From NCBI RefSeq assembly GCF_003573695.1, contig NC_039358.1, forward strand, positions 197,125,192-197,189,191: DNA of 64,000 nucleotides. Reading direction: 5' to 3'. Below the pieces are notes generated by a model. The model did no database searches. It was not told the origin of the DNA and saw only the letters and a list, made by a program, of their open reading frames with translations. The position numbers and the translations under genes are program-made. This document shows positions 24,426 through 34,427 of this stretch, in pieces. Source of the stretch: Papaver somniferum. Lineage: Eukaryota; Streptophyta; Magnoliopsida; Ranunculales; Papaveraceae. Each line of letters opens with the position of its first letter. Positions within the stretch are counted from its first letter, which is position 1.

Positions 24426-24640
24426 GAGTTCTTTTTTTTGAAACTAGGCATAGGCCCGTCCTGCCCCCTGGCAGCGTAGCCACCGGCTTACTCCCCACTG
24501 AGCAAACTCGGCCCCATGAACCCCATAGTAAAGTTAGTATAATTACATGAGTACTCCAATGTTTGAGCGAAGACTCGAACTCCTGACCTCCTCCTTGAGA
24601 TTCAGGCTCTTGGCCAACTGGGCTAACCCCAGATGGTTAG
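24426..24640 (-). mobile_element. tRNA-derived SINE
   Basis: Read on the minus strand it has a pol III A box (TAGCCCAGTTGG, 24614-24625) and B box (AGTTCGAGTCT, 24571-24581) at about 43 bp spacing. A body of about 130 bp follows, ending in an A-run (T-run at 24432-24439 on the + strand). Possible duplication GCATTG at 24418 and 24640. Inserted into the Mutator-like element. Confidence 0.78.
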
Positions 24641-25114
24641 CATTGCATTGAAAGGGGTGTCCTAAAGATAGAAAAATACACATTTACCTTTTATTCTAAT
24701 TTAAATTAAAACTAACCTAATAACTATATAAATCTAATCATATACATATATATATATTCATTGTAGAGTTCGTTTAGCAAAATTTTTTTGTGAACCAACC
24801 GAACTCAACATATTGATTTTCAGAGAAGGGTTCGGTTAGAAAAAAAATTTTTGCGAACCAAAAAATTCGTGATAACCGAAGTGTTCTTCGTGTTCTTGGT
24901 TTCAGAATGTTCGTTTAGCATACTAGGTTTCTTTTAAAAAATTTCTAGCCATTTTTTAATGATTTTTGATCAATTTTCTCAATCAAAAACGAATTAAACA
25001 AGGCACTTCAAGGAAAGAGAGAAGAAGAAGAGAAGAGTTCTTCTTTTTCAAAAATAAAAGATTTTCGGTGTTTTTGTTTTTGATTTTGATTAATGAATCA
25101 TTTAGATTAGACAA

Positions 25115-25116
<2 letters not shown>

Positions 25117-25149
<33 letters not shown>
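25117..25149. repeat. (AT)n microsatellite
   Basis: Uninterrupted alternating AT run of about 30 bp, matched by a shorter run at 24746-24760 in the inverted-repeat partner. Confidence 0.9.
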
Positions 25150-25152
<3 letters not shown>

Positions 25153-25317
25153 TAGATTTATATAGTTATTAAGTTAGTTTTAATTTAAATTAGAATAAAA
25201 GGTAAATGTGTATTTTTCTATCTTTAAGACAACCCTTATAAGTATAGGGAAGGTGGTCTAATAAAACAATGGTGTCCTCAAAAAAAGACTGGTCCCAAAA
25301 AAATGGTGCTAGATTTA

Positions 25318-26013
25318 TGTTGTTTGGAATTTGGAAAAATGAACAAGAAAATCTATATTCTTGGGCTAACATTTTCTTTTGCCATACTCTTCCAAAAAAC
25401 TTAAAAAGAAAATTATGAAGTCAGTTTCTACCATGCATCAATTGAAATTACTCTGACAAGAATGTTATCTATCCTTACAATTCCATAACATTTCCAAAAC
25501 CGATTCTTCCATTTGGGGTAATAAAACGGTGCACACGCATCCCATTATCCATGTTGTCAATAACGTTTGTTGAGTTTTAGCTATCATCTGGGATTTTTCT
25601 ATCAAGATTCTTGTTGAAAAATATGAACTTGGATTTCATAGTGTGCCACTTCTGCAGCTTTTTATTTCGGTATGTGCATACTTAATAATTTTCTTTGATT
25701 AGACAATTGGAGTTGAAAAAGTGTATCAAGTTCATTATTATCCTAAGGTCATGATGTTTGTTTGTTGTTGGTGATACTCAGTACACGAGAGTGTCCCAAT
25801 GAGCTGTAGAGAACATGGATATCTAAAGTGTTTTACGACAAATGGACCATACGAAAGTGTGTAATAGTGATGATATTCTAGGAATAATTGGAGCATGAAA
25901 CAAAACAAACAATTATGAACTTGGGAATATAACATCACGTGATAGTACCGATGATGTTTGGTATACTGAACGACTGTTACCAAACGATGCCAGATATTGG
26001 GCGGAAAATCAAA
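25318..26013. other. Host sequence, no gene recognised
   Basis: About 700 bp of A/T-rich sequence without recognisable coding or repeat signature. It ends in CAAGA (26014-26018), the left duplication of element D. Confidence 0.5.
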
Positions 26014-26018
26014 CAAGA

Positions 26019-26877
26019 TGTGAACACACAAACCACGAAGGGATCCGAATGCTCACAATCAATCATCATCATCTAAAGAGATTTGTGATGATGGTATCCT
26101 AGTGTTGATTCCTTGGCTCAAAACCTTCGGGTTTATCATAGCCTCATCTAACAACTCCATGCGAGGCGTTTGCGCACGGGATATAAGTACAAACAAAGAA
26201 TGCAAAACGTATAAGTAAAGATCCATGGGGCTAAATAAATATAAAGTGCTGAAATGTAAACAAGACCAAGGTTTACGTGGTTCAGCACTAAGGACTACGT
26301 CCACGGGGTTTGTTGTTTTACTATATTCTTCACGGTTACACGAATAGTCGAATGACTTTTGGGTTTACATGTTTCTCTCTTCTAAATGATTAACTTACAC
26401 TTGCAATCTCTCTCTCTCTCTCCTTCCCTTCCTGATTTTTCCGATCCCCTTTCCTCTTGGTGGAGACGGGGTATTTATAAGGTTAGAATGTGGGACCCAT
26501 CTCTGAAAGCCGTTGGAACCTTATCTTCTTGTGTCCTTGCGTCTATCACGCAGAGGTCTGCGTTTGCCCCTTGATCCCGCAGAGGCATCCTCGCTCGTTC
26601 CACAGGTTGATCGACACGTACACTGCTCAGAGTGTTTAATGTGGGTAGTTGAGGGGTCTGCTCGTGTCAGACAAGTGTCTTCTGCCCCTGTCACGTCCGT
26701 GTCAGCTAACTTTCTCTCCACCGTTGATCTTAGCTTCTCTTTTGGGGATGAGATAAAGTAACTCCTCGGGGTTTATTTGGTGTTTCGTAGCGCATCATGT
26801 TTTGATGTTTTGGCCTGCATGCTTTCCACGTATCTTTTTATATACACGTGTCTGATAGTGAGATATATGTGTACACA
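26019..26877 (-). repeat. 3' LTR of element D
   Basis: 859 bp with TG...CA ends (TGTGAACACACAAACC... GTGTACACA on the + strand). It abuts a purine tract on the minus strand (GAAGAAAAGGGGCAAA). It contains a CT microsatellite near 26406-26424, longer than in the 5' copy. Confidence 0.92.
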
Positions 26878-27611
26878 ATTTGCCCCTTTTCTTCGGGCTT
26901 GAATGTCTAATGGGTGTCTTGAAGAAAAACTATCGTCGCATATTCTTCTCACTCCTAATAACTTCTCCTAGATACTTGGGCACGTCTTTTATTCGTGCAT
27001 TAACTGCTTATGTAACGGGCACGTTTCCCATTCCTCCATTAATTTCCTTCTCTTTCTTTCGGGTATATTAAGGAGAGAAAGAAAATTAATTTCATTCTTC
27101 CTAAACATTCTCTCAGTTTTTATTCTTTGTTTTTCAGCCCTTAAATTCTCTGTCTGTCTTCATTGAACCTGTGACCTTAAATTCTCTGTCAGTCTTCATT
27201 GAACCTGTGACCTTAAATTCTCTCCACCTTAGCATTAATCACGCCCGCTTCCACTGTTTGTTTCTTCTGCTGCTGTTTTTGCCGGTAAGTTTTTCTTTTC
27301 TTTGTTTCCACTGTTTTATGCTGTGTTGATTTGTAAATTCTCTGCTACTGTTGTTCCTTGTTTGTGATGAAGAACTTCTTTTGATGCTTGCATACTAGTT
27401 TTCCCCTGTTCTTCATCTTAAATCAAGGAAGCCACTGTTTTGCTTGTATTTGAGTTTTTGAGGGTGTGAATTTTATGGAATTTTGAGCATGTACACTAAT
27501 TTTAGGGTTTCTGCGTTATCGTGTGTGTATTGCTATTGATGTGGTTTTTTGATCTTTGGTAATGTTTTTGAATGTGTGTAACTTGTTCTTGATTTTAATC
27601 TTTTCGCAACC
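26878..27611 (+). promoter_or_regulatory. Putative promoter and 5' leader of the reverse-strand gene of D
   Basis: Lies between the 3' LTR and the ATG at 27612. A TATA-like TATATTAAGG at 27064-27073 is followed by a C/T-rich leader. A 36-bp unit starting CCTTAAATTCTCTGTC is repeated 2.3 times at 27139-27223. A possible 5' UTR intron starts at GTAAGT (27286). This position would let the gene be transcribed independently of the LTR promoter, which points the other way (inference). Confidence 0.45.
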
Positions 27612-30600
27612 ATGTCTGACCGTCCGCGGCTTACTTATCAGACTACTGGTTCTGGCCTATCGAGATCTCCTCCGCGTAGAGAGTCTCAAGATGATGTTCG
27701 TCGGAGTCGAGTTTCTTCTGAAGAGAAGGCCTCGTCTTCTAGGGAAGAGATTCCTCCGACAAATCCTTCTGGGTCCCGAAGAGTCTTCGATCGCGCAGCG
27801 TCTCGTCCTCGTGATGATATTAGGAGTACGCAGGCTCCGCCTCATGCTGTTGCTTTTGATGTTCCTCCTCTACGTTCGTTAGTGCCCGAGCATCATCTGC
27901 GGTCCCCTCCAACTTTTAAAGGGAAGAATACGAAGGGTGTAGTTCCGAGGGCTGAATCTTCAAAGAATCCTCCTGTGAAGAGAAAAGCTTCCGAAGCGTT
28001 CATTAGTTCATCCGGCCCCGCCGAGGAGGATGAGGATGCCCCCTTGATACGCAGTGTCTCGGTTAGTAAGAAAAAAGTAACCTTCAAGCATATTGATCTC
28101 GAAATATTCAAGGAAAAGCATGAGCTTCAAGCCTTCGGGGTTCTTTTCTATGCCCCTGAGGATGATATTACTTATGAGCTTATCTCAAAGTATGAGTTCG
28201 ATGAATTTCATTTGTTAACGACGGTTGGAGCGTTCGAAGCTGGTCTTATGCTGCCATTGTACAAATCAGGTGATTCCTTCTACTATGACGTGCTCGCTAG
28301 TCGTGAAGGCTCTTCCACCAATACTCACAGCCGTTCCGTATCCCAACTATCGGGGAATTATCTCCGCGCCCTGAAGGAGTACTATCTGCGGAGTAAGGGG
28401 GAGACGTCGATGACTTGCTACGTCCCCAATCCCGCGGAGAAGGAATGGTATACTCCTGAGAATTTCAATAACTCCTTCGGTGATTACATCAATAGTAGGA
28501 ACCGCAAGCCGTGGAGTGTCAGCCTTCGGAATCTCGCTGCTCCTCGGGGCGAAATTCGTCTGTTAAATGAGGTCAGCGATGCCAAGCTGAAGTATGTTCC
28601 TGGCATGGAGGGGTCTAGTCATCGGAAACTCTTCCCAGCGCGCGAGAGGATCAAGCGCGACCATGACTACGAGTGGCACGCCACCGTTATCGAAATAGTT
28701 GGTCCATGGGCTTACGGTTGGATTCCTGGTCCCCGCGGTTGGCGGCCTACCGAGAGTAGCAAGCCACGCGAGTCTCCTCCTGCTCGTTATGGAGATTTCT
28801 GTCCCTGGCGTTTGAACTTTGCGGGTATGAATTTTCCTTATGCCCTTGACGTCGTAGAGGGAGACGAGGAGGAAGGTTCTGGTGCTATACTTCCACCGAA
28901 GAATACCTCAACTGCTCAGGTACGCGGATTCTAGATGCGCTTCTCCTCTTTTAGAAATTCAACTGTCGGTAAAAATAATTCTTTTTGTGGTGTTGGTTTT
29001 CAGGTGTTGAAGAAGAAAAAGATTAAGCCGAAGCAGTCTTCTACCATTGTGATGGGCGAGGCTGAGGCCCAAGAAGAAGTTACTAGTCCAGTGAACGAAG
29101 AGTTTGATGAGGATGAGGAGATTACATATGGGGAGGAACGAACTGGTACTTCCCCTATCAATGTCGAAGAAGAGGTCTTCGTGGGTCATGTTGGTGATGA
29201 AGGGAGGAACAAAGCCGTGGTGGCTGATGACGTTGTTATTGGGGACATTTCTGTCCCTGCTGGTGATGTCGTGGATACCCTTCCCGCCTCTCAAGAATTT
29301 TCTTTTGATCGGATGTACTCCACAGGGGAGTTCTTTGACGATGCCCTCGATTTTCCCGAGGACTTCTCTTTACTTTCCCCCAATGATAATTGGGATGTTC
29401 TTGGTGGTGATGATAATGGAGACGCTACTGTTGAAGATGGTGGCGCGGAGGAGCATGCTGCGCATGTAGGCGCGGAGGAGCATGCCGACATTTGTGCTGA
29501 GGGGGCCGTGTTAGAGAAGGGGAAATCGGTCATTGATACGCCTGCTGGTAATCTTCCACAGTCGCCGACGTCTGAGGGTGAGGACACCATAATGGATTGG
29601 TTCAAGGAAAAGAATCTTCTATTTGTCTCTCATCCCGCCCCTGTTGTTGCTGGGGAAAAAGAATCTACTGCGTATACCCGTCGCATGATGGAGATGTCTT
29701 CTAAGGCGCGGGTGTCTGAAGCCTGGGGAAAAAATTTGATTGTTCCCGAAGCTACCCTTGTGCCGGAGCCTCCTACTTCCGTTGCAGATATGATGGCCAT
29801 CGCCGACGGGTATCAATATGGCTTTCCGCAGCAGCGTGTCTTGGAGGTAAATTTTCGTACATACTTCTTCGTGACGATCGAGTGCTTCGGTGAAATAATG
29901 TTTGTCGTCTTGATGTGTAGATGATGAGGAGTGAGCATTGTAACCACGTGTTGTATCATTTCTTCAAAGCGAAATCTCTGAAGCTCGAGGCTAAGCTTCG
30001 TCACAGAGAAAGGAATTATCTGCGGCTGAGGTGGAAATAGAAGAGCTGAAGAAAAGCCTCAAGGAGAAAGAGAAGCTGGGTGAAGCAGAGGCCGGTCTTC
30101 GTTCCGAGCTTGTTGTTGTTCGCGCTGAGTTAGAGCAAACTCGCAGCCAAATTTCAACTTTCACAGGTTTGGTTCTTTTTCCCTCGAAGTATGTCGTCAT
30201 TCCTCTATTTCTTAGTTGTTCTGTCTGAGTCTCCCCACCCTATCTCCAGTGGGTGGCGTCCCCGAGATGATATGGCTTCGAAACGAAAGAGCTTGGCAAA
30301 AATCTCGTATTAGAGATCTTGTTGAGAAAATTAAGAATGAAGCCAAGAAATGGGATGCGCGGGCTGAGGTATGGCACGCGAGCCATGTTCAGATGGTCGA
30401 CATGCAAAATCTGTACAACCATGATCGTGCTTTATTTAATGGCACACTTTTGTGGACACGTGATAGTCTGCGGGAAGCCCGTGAGCGTACTTCCTTGCTG
30501 GAGTCTAGGATTCAGCTGCTGGAAGAAGAATTACAAAAGGCTCGATCCATTCCTCTTTCAGGGGTTAAGGATAGTATGCTCTGTCTTGTCAGAGAAAGAG

Positions 30601-31388
30601 ATGATGCCCATGCCGAAGTCTACGCTCTCAGCAATGCTCTTGCCGCGTCCCGTGCCGACGTAGCTCGTCAGGCTGAGTCTGAGAGGAATCTTGAAGTGTG
30701 TATGTACAGACTTAGCAAAGGGGTCTCAGAGATAAATAAAGAGGTCGACCACCTTCGTCACATGGACTCGATGAAGCAGGTAGAATTAGATGCCTGTCAA
30801 TTTACTCTCACCAACCTTCAACTAGACTATAAGAAATTATCCGCGGAATATGACCATCTTGATGAAGCGCGAGATGCGGTTGTTAATGAGTATGAAGAGG
30901 CTTCGGCTTGTGTCGAAGGTATAATCCTATTTCATCGAGTGTGACCGTGTTTTTTCTGCGCTAACTCCGTGGTGTTGTCTTTTTCAGAGCTCGAGGGACA
31001 CCTTCGCGTCACAAATGAAAAACTTGAAAAGGCTCAATCTTCCTTAGCGCAGCAGGAAGAACAGACCAATCATTTCAAGAATTTAGCGGTAACCCGCGAG
31101 GAGGCCGTTGGTGCTGCTTCTAGAGAAGTGAATCGGCTATCTTCGTTATTATCCCAAGCCCAACAGCGGACAACAGTTATTAAGCACAAGGCTCGTTGTC
31201 AATTGGCTGAGGAGACGAACAAGATGCTGGAGAGGATAGAACTTGGCCTAAAGAACGAGCATGGTCTCGTGAAGAACTATCCTCGTCGTCCAGTTCCTTC
31301 TGCCTTGCCTGGCTCCTCGGGACCCTCTTCTGGTGGGAGCGTCCCTTCAAGTCTTTGGGATAATCCTGCCGATGGGGCAGCAATCTAG
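27612..31388 (+). CDS. Reverse-strand gene of element D: gypsy-type domain plus coiled coils, five exons
   Basis: Exons 27612-28919, 29004-29846, 29921-30166, 30250-30918 and 30988-31388, all with GT-AG introns and compatible phases. About 1155 codons if a 1-nt loss near 30009-30012 (exon 3) is discounted. Order: Arg/Ser-rich N-terminus; a globular domain (about residues 150-350) with FEAGLMLPLY, FYYDVL and SGNYLRALKEYY; a Trp/Pro/Gly-rich block ending exon 1; a basic KKKKIKPK stretch opening exon 2; an acidic exon 2; then long coiled coils and a Pro/Ser/Gly-rich C-terminus. The globular part resembles proteins annotated as 'putative gypsy type transposon' (Pfam PF04195), which I could not test. 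It is convergent with pol and homologous in layout to A, B and C. Function unknown; the basic stretch and coiled coil suggest a nuclear oligomeric protein (inference). Confidence 0.72.
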
Positions 31389-32060
31389 GCAGAGACCGCA
31401 GCATTTTGTAGAGACCGCGGCATCATTATCCTTCCCTTTTTGTAATCATGTAACAAGAATATTTTTTGCTAATATCCTGTAAAAGGAATATTTTTTGATG
31501 TGTATCCTTGAATTGTCTTTTCACTTTTTGTAATCATCCTTTATGAAATTGATCCTTTTCTTGATATACCTGCAATGTTGGTTTGTTTTTATTTTAAGCA
31601 TTTGTGAAAAAACAAAACAAAAGTTTTAAAGTGTTTGGGTGCGATACTGAAGGAAGGTACCTTCGTGATCGTCTTGCGATCTGTCACCCCGCTGGCGAAT
31701 CCTGGGCCAGAGGATTCCCAGACGGTGGGGGCCGGGGCAACGTTCTAGGATATGGGATTAAAATATTTACACACCCATTCCGTCGACCCGTTGCCTTAAG
31801 ATTGGTTGGGTATCTCTTTCTGCTGGGTGCCTTCCCCCTGGTCTTACACTTATGGACACTGATGGGGGAGCCCTGAGAGATTGTAGATTAACTACTTTCC
31901 CCAATATTGTCGATAGATTCCGCTGACTTGATAATTTGAAAGCTTGTTTGATTGATAGGTTGAGGCCTGCAATTCCTCTTCCAGAGATAGAAACATGTGG
32001 AGCGGTCAGGCTCCCTTCTTCTTCTGTTACACTCCAAGCAGATTCAAGTCTGCGTTGCTC
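31389..32060. other. Spacer between convergent pol and reverse-strand gene of D
   Basis: 672 bp with no gene. The left part is T-rich, suiting 3' ends of the + strand gene. The right part is G/C-rich with a perfect hairpin GAATCCT (31697-31703) / AGGATTC (31711-31717). It occupies the same position as the spacers of A, B and C but shows no obvious sequence similarity to them. Confidence 0.6.
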
Positions 32061-34046
32061 CTATGGGAAGTATGGTTTGAGCCACTTAGCATTCCAAGGA
32101 TGCCGGAGGACCTCGCCTTTTAGATTACGAAGGTAGTAGGAACCGTTACCCGCAACGTCGTGTATTATGAAAGGTCCTCCCCACGTAGGTGCTAATTTTC
32201 CCCATTTCTTTTCTTGCTGATACCGTGGGATTGTTCTCAACACATACTGCCCCTCTACAAAATTCCGAAGCTTTACCTTTTTGTTGTACTCCCTTGCTAG
32301 TCTTTGTTGATAATTTTCCATCTTTTGTAATGCTACTTCCCTTCTTCCTTCCAAGTCGTCCAACCTTTCTAACATCATATCTGTTGTGAGGTTTTTCTCC
32401 CAAGCTTCGGTCTTCGTGGTTGGCATGAGGATTTCCGTAGGTATGACTGCTTCAGCTCCATAAGTTAGAAGAAACGGGGATTCCCCGGTGGCGGATCTTC
32501 GTGTTGTCCTGTATGCCCATAACACATTGTGCAGTTGTTCGCACCATCTTCCCTTATGCTCGTCTAATTGTTTTTTGAGTATAAGGGCGAGGGTATTGTT
32601 GGTAGCTTCCGCTTGTCCGTTGCTTTGAGGGTATATGGGGGTGGACTTGTTCTTTCTTATTTTGAAAGTATCGAAGAGCATGTATATATTTTTCCCCTGT
32701 AATTGCTTGCCATTATCAGATACAATTTCAGCGGGTATACCAAATCTGCAAATGATGTTCTGGAATATGAAAGTAAACACATCCGCGTCTATGATCCTGG
32801 CCAAGGCCTTAGCCTCCACCCATTTACTGAAGTAGTCCGTGGCTACTATCAAAAATCGTCTTTTCCCTGATCCTTCGATGAAAGGCCCGACGATGTCTAC
32901 GCCCCATTTTGCAAATGACCACGGGCTATCGACGGAGTTTAACATTGTCACCGGCGCGTGGATCTTTTTTGAGAAGCGCTGACATTCTTCACATCGTCGG
33001 GACATCCTCGCGGCATCCTGTATCATTGTCGTCCAGTAATATCCTTGCGTTTTTTCTTTGTCAGCTAGTGATCTCATGCCGCTATGATTCCCCGCGTCAC
33101 CATAATGGATATCATTTAGAATTCGATGCCCCTCTTTCCGGGACAAGCAACGTAGTAATGGTCCAAGGAAGGATTTCTTGTACAGGACCCCATCCCGAAG
33201 ATCATATCTTCCCACTTTGGAGAGTATCTTCCTAGCTTGTTTCTGATCCGCAGGTAAGCTTCCTTTTTCGAGAAAGGCATGGATTGTCACTCTCCAGTCA
33301 TCTTCGTTGCTGAAGTCTTCGTCTTGATTTTCTCTTGACAGGATATCCTCTTCGTCAAAGTCATTATGGATGTCTTCTCCTACCTGGTCTTCGATATTTT
33401 CTTCCACTGTATCTTGATTGGTAGCGAAGGAGAATTGAGATGCAATCGAAGGCTCGTATACCCTTGCTATTTTAATATCTTCGACATTTTTATCCCTCAG
33501 CATGGATGATATATATGCTAGGGCATCCGCGTGCCTGAGGTCCCTTCTGCATAAATGCCGGAACTTAATGTTCGGGATTTGTGATGCCAATGTTTGGACC
33601 AAGGCCATGTAAGCTGAGAGGGTGTCATCGTACACATTATACTCGAGCCCTATTTGCCGTATGACAAGCTGCGAATCACTTGTCAGCCTTACATCGGTTA
33701 CCCCCATCTCTATTATGATACGGAGGGCATGTACGACATCTTCGTATTCAACAATGTTGTTGGTATGCTCTTTGAATTCCAATCTAAGTGCATGTATAAT
33801 CCTTTCTCCAGTTGGGGTGATAATGACAATGCCTATTCCTGCTCCTTCCTTATTTTTGGATCCGTCGACGAACACTTCCCATTGTCTTTGACTCGCAGGT
33901 TCGAGGATATCCATTGGATCCTTGTTTTCTTCCTCGGATTCTGGTATTCCCTTAATCTCTTCGTCGTTGTCAAGGGGGAGGTCTGCTAAGAAATCCGCCA
34001 GAACTTGGGACTTCCGAGAATGTTGAATTTCATGAATGATGTTGAA
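32061..34046 (-). CDS. Element D second RNase H and integrase
   Basis: One open stretch of about 660 codons, in frame with gag and RT but separated from upstream pol by a TAA (34047-34049). The N-terminal part is a second RNase H: FVDGSKNKEGAGIGIVI, VEYEDVVHALR, TSDSQLVIRQIG and ADALAYISSM supply the acidic residues. A long acidic linker follows, then integrase: a His/His-Cys-Cys zinc region (H...H then CEECQRF), catalytic D in WGVDIVGPF, D in VSDNGKQ and E in NGQAEATNN. Exactly 35 residues separate the last two (D-35-E). A C-terminal domain ends at WNAKWLKPYFP. Role: removes the RNA strand after reverse transcription and joins cDNA to the genome. All visible catalytic residues are present. 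Confidence 0.9.
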   Translation of the reverse strand, partial: FNIIHEIQHSRKSQVLADFLADLPLDNDEEIKGIPESEEENKDPMDILEPASQRQWEVFVDGSKNKEGAGIGIVIITPTGERIIHALRLEFKEHTNNIVEYEDVVHALRIIIEMGVTDVRLTSDSQLVIRQIGLEYNVYDDTLSAYMALVQTLASQIPNIKFRHLCRRDLRHADALAYISSMLRDKNVEDIKIARVYEPSIASQFSFATNQDTVEENIEDQVGEDIHNDFDEEDILSRENQDEDFSNEDDWRVTIHAFLEKGSLPADQKQARKILSKVGRYDLRDGVLYKKSFLGPLLRCLSRKEGHRILNDIHYGDAGNHSGMRSLADKEKTQGYYWTTMIQDAARMSRRCEECQRFSKKIHAPVTMLNSVDSPWSFAKWGVDIVGPFIEGSGKRRFLIVATDYFSKWVEAKALARIIDADVFTFIFQNIICRFGIPAEIVSDNGKQLQGKNIYMLFDTFKIRKNKSTPIYPQSNGQAEATNNTLALILKKQLDEHKGRWCEQLHNVLWAYRTTRRSATGESPFLLTYGAEAVIPTEILMPTTKTEAWEKNLTTDMMLERLDDLEGRREVALQKMENYQQRLAREYNKKVKLRNFVEGQYVLRTIPRYQQEKKWGKLAPTWGGPFIIHDVAGNGSYYLRNLKGEVLRHPWNAKWLKPYFP

Positions 34047-34049
34047 TTA

Positions 34050-34424
34050 GTCCAGATGGATGTTCCATTTGGCTATTCGGCCCACTTTTCCCGTGCTTTT
34101 GAGGACTGCTTCCAATGGTGCTTTGCATGGGACCCTGACGAGGTGAGTTAGGAAGTAGGTTCTCAGTTTTTGGGTAGCCCATACCAATGCGAGGATGAGT
34201 TTTTCAATCTTAGTATAGTTTCTTTCTGCAGAATTGAGGGTCTTGCTGACGTAGTAGATAGGTTGTTCTATTTTTGTATTGGTTTTGACTAATACCGCGC
34301 TGACTGCGTCCTCTGTTGCTGTTATGTACAGTGCCAAAACCTCGTCAGGGTCTGGCTTCTGCAGGATCGGGATTGAGGCTAGGTGTTCTTTGATTTTTTG
34401 GAATGCTTCCTCGCATTCAACGGT
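34050..34424 (-). pseudogene. Element D first RNase H region
   Basis: Follows RT in the same frame. LALYITATEDAVSAVLV, YYVSKTLNSAERNYTKIEKL and LALVWATQKLRTYF are typical of the first RNase H of Gypsy elements. Bounded by TAG at 34425-34427, where TGG would give the usual F-W-T, and TAA at 34047-34049. In Tat elements this copy is thought to be reduced, with the second RNase H taking over. Confidence 0.8.
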
Positions 34425-34427
34425 CTA

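Larger units (their letters stand above)
23525..25308. mobile_element. Mutator-like non-autonomous element with TTCGGTT/AACCGAA array
   Basis: 1784 bp between 9-bp direct repeats CTAGATTTA (23516-23524 and 25309-25317). The ends are inverted and share TTTTTTGGGACCA. A 9-bp duplication fits Mutator-like elements. The interior holds more than a dozen TTCGGTT or AACCGAA heptamers in alternating orientation (23865-24890), a SINE (24426-24640) and a roughly 120-bp inverted repeat (24655-24765 against 25110-25240). No transposase seen. A 108-codon minus-strand frame (24007-23681) has no motif. Confidence 0.65.

Noticed and set aside
24426..24640. A genuine tRNA gene
   Set aside because: A and B boxes are present but there is no cloverleaf-length acceptor pairing, and the body continues for 130 bp to an A-tail, so it is a SINE.
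26513..26761. 82-codon frame repeated in both LTRs of D (26513 and 39132)
   Set aside because: Identical because the LTRs are duplicates; no motif, and it lies in LTR regulatory sequence.
32146..33989. Several + strand frames of 60-110 codons over the integrase region
   Set aside because: They are opposite-strand shadows of the integrase and RNase H frame, with no motif and no splice or promoter context.
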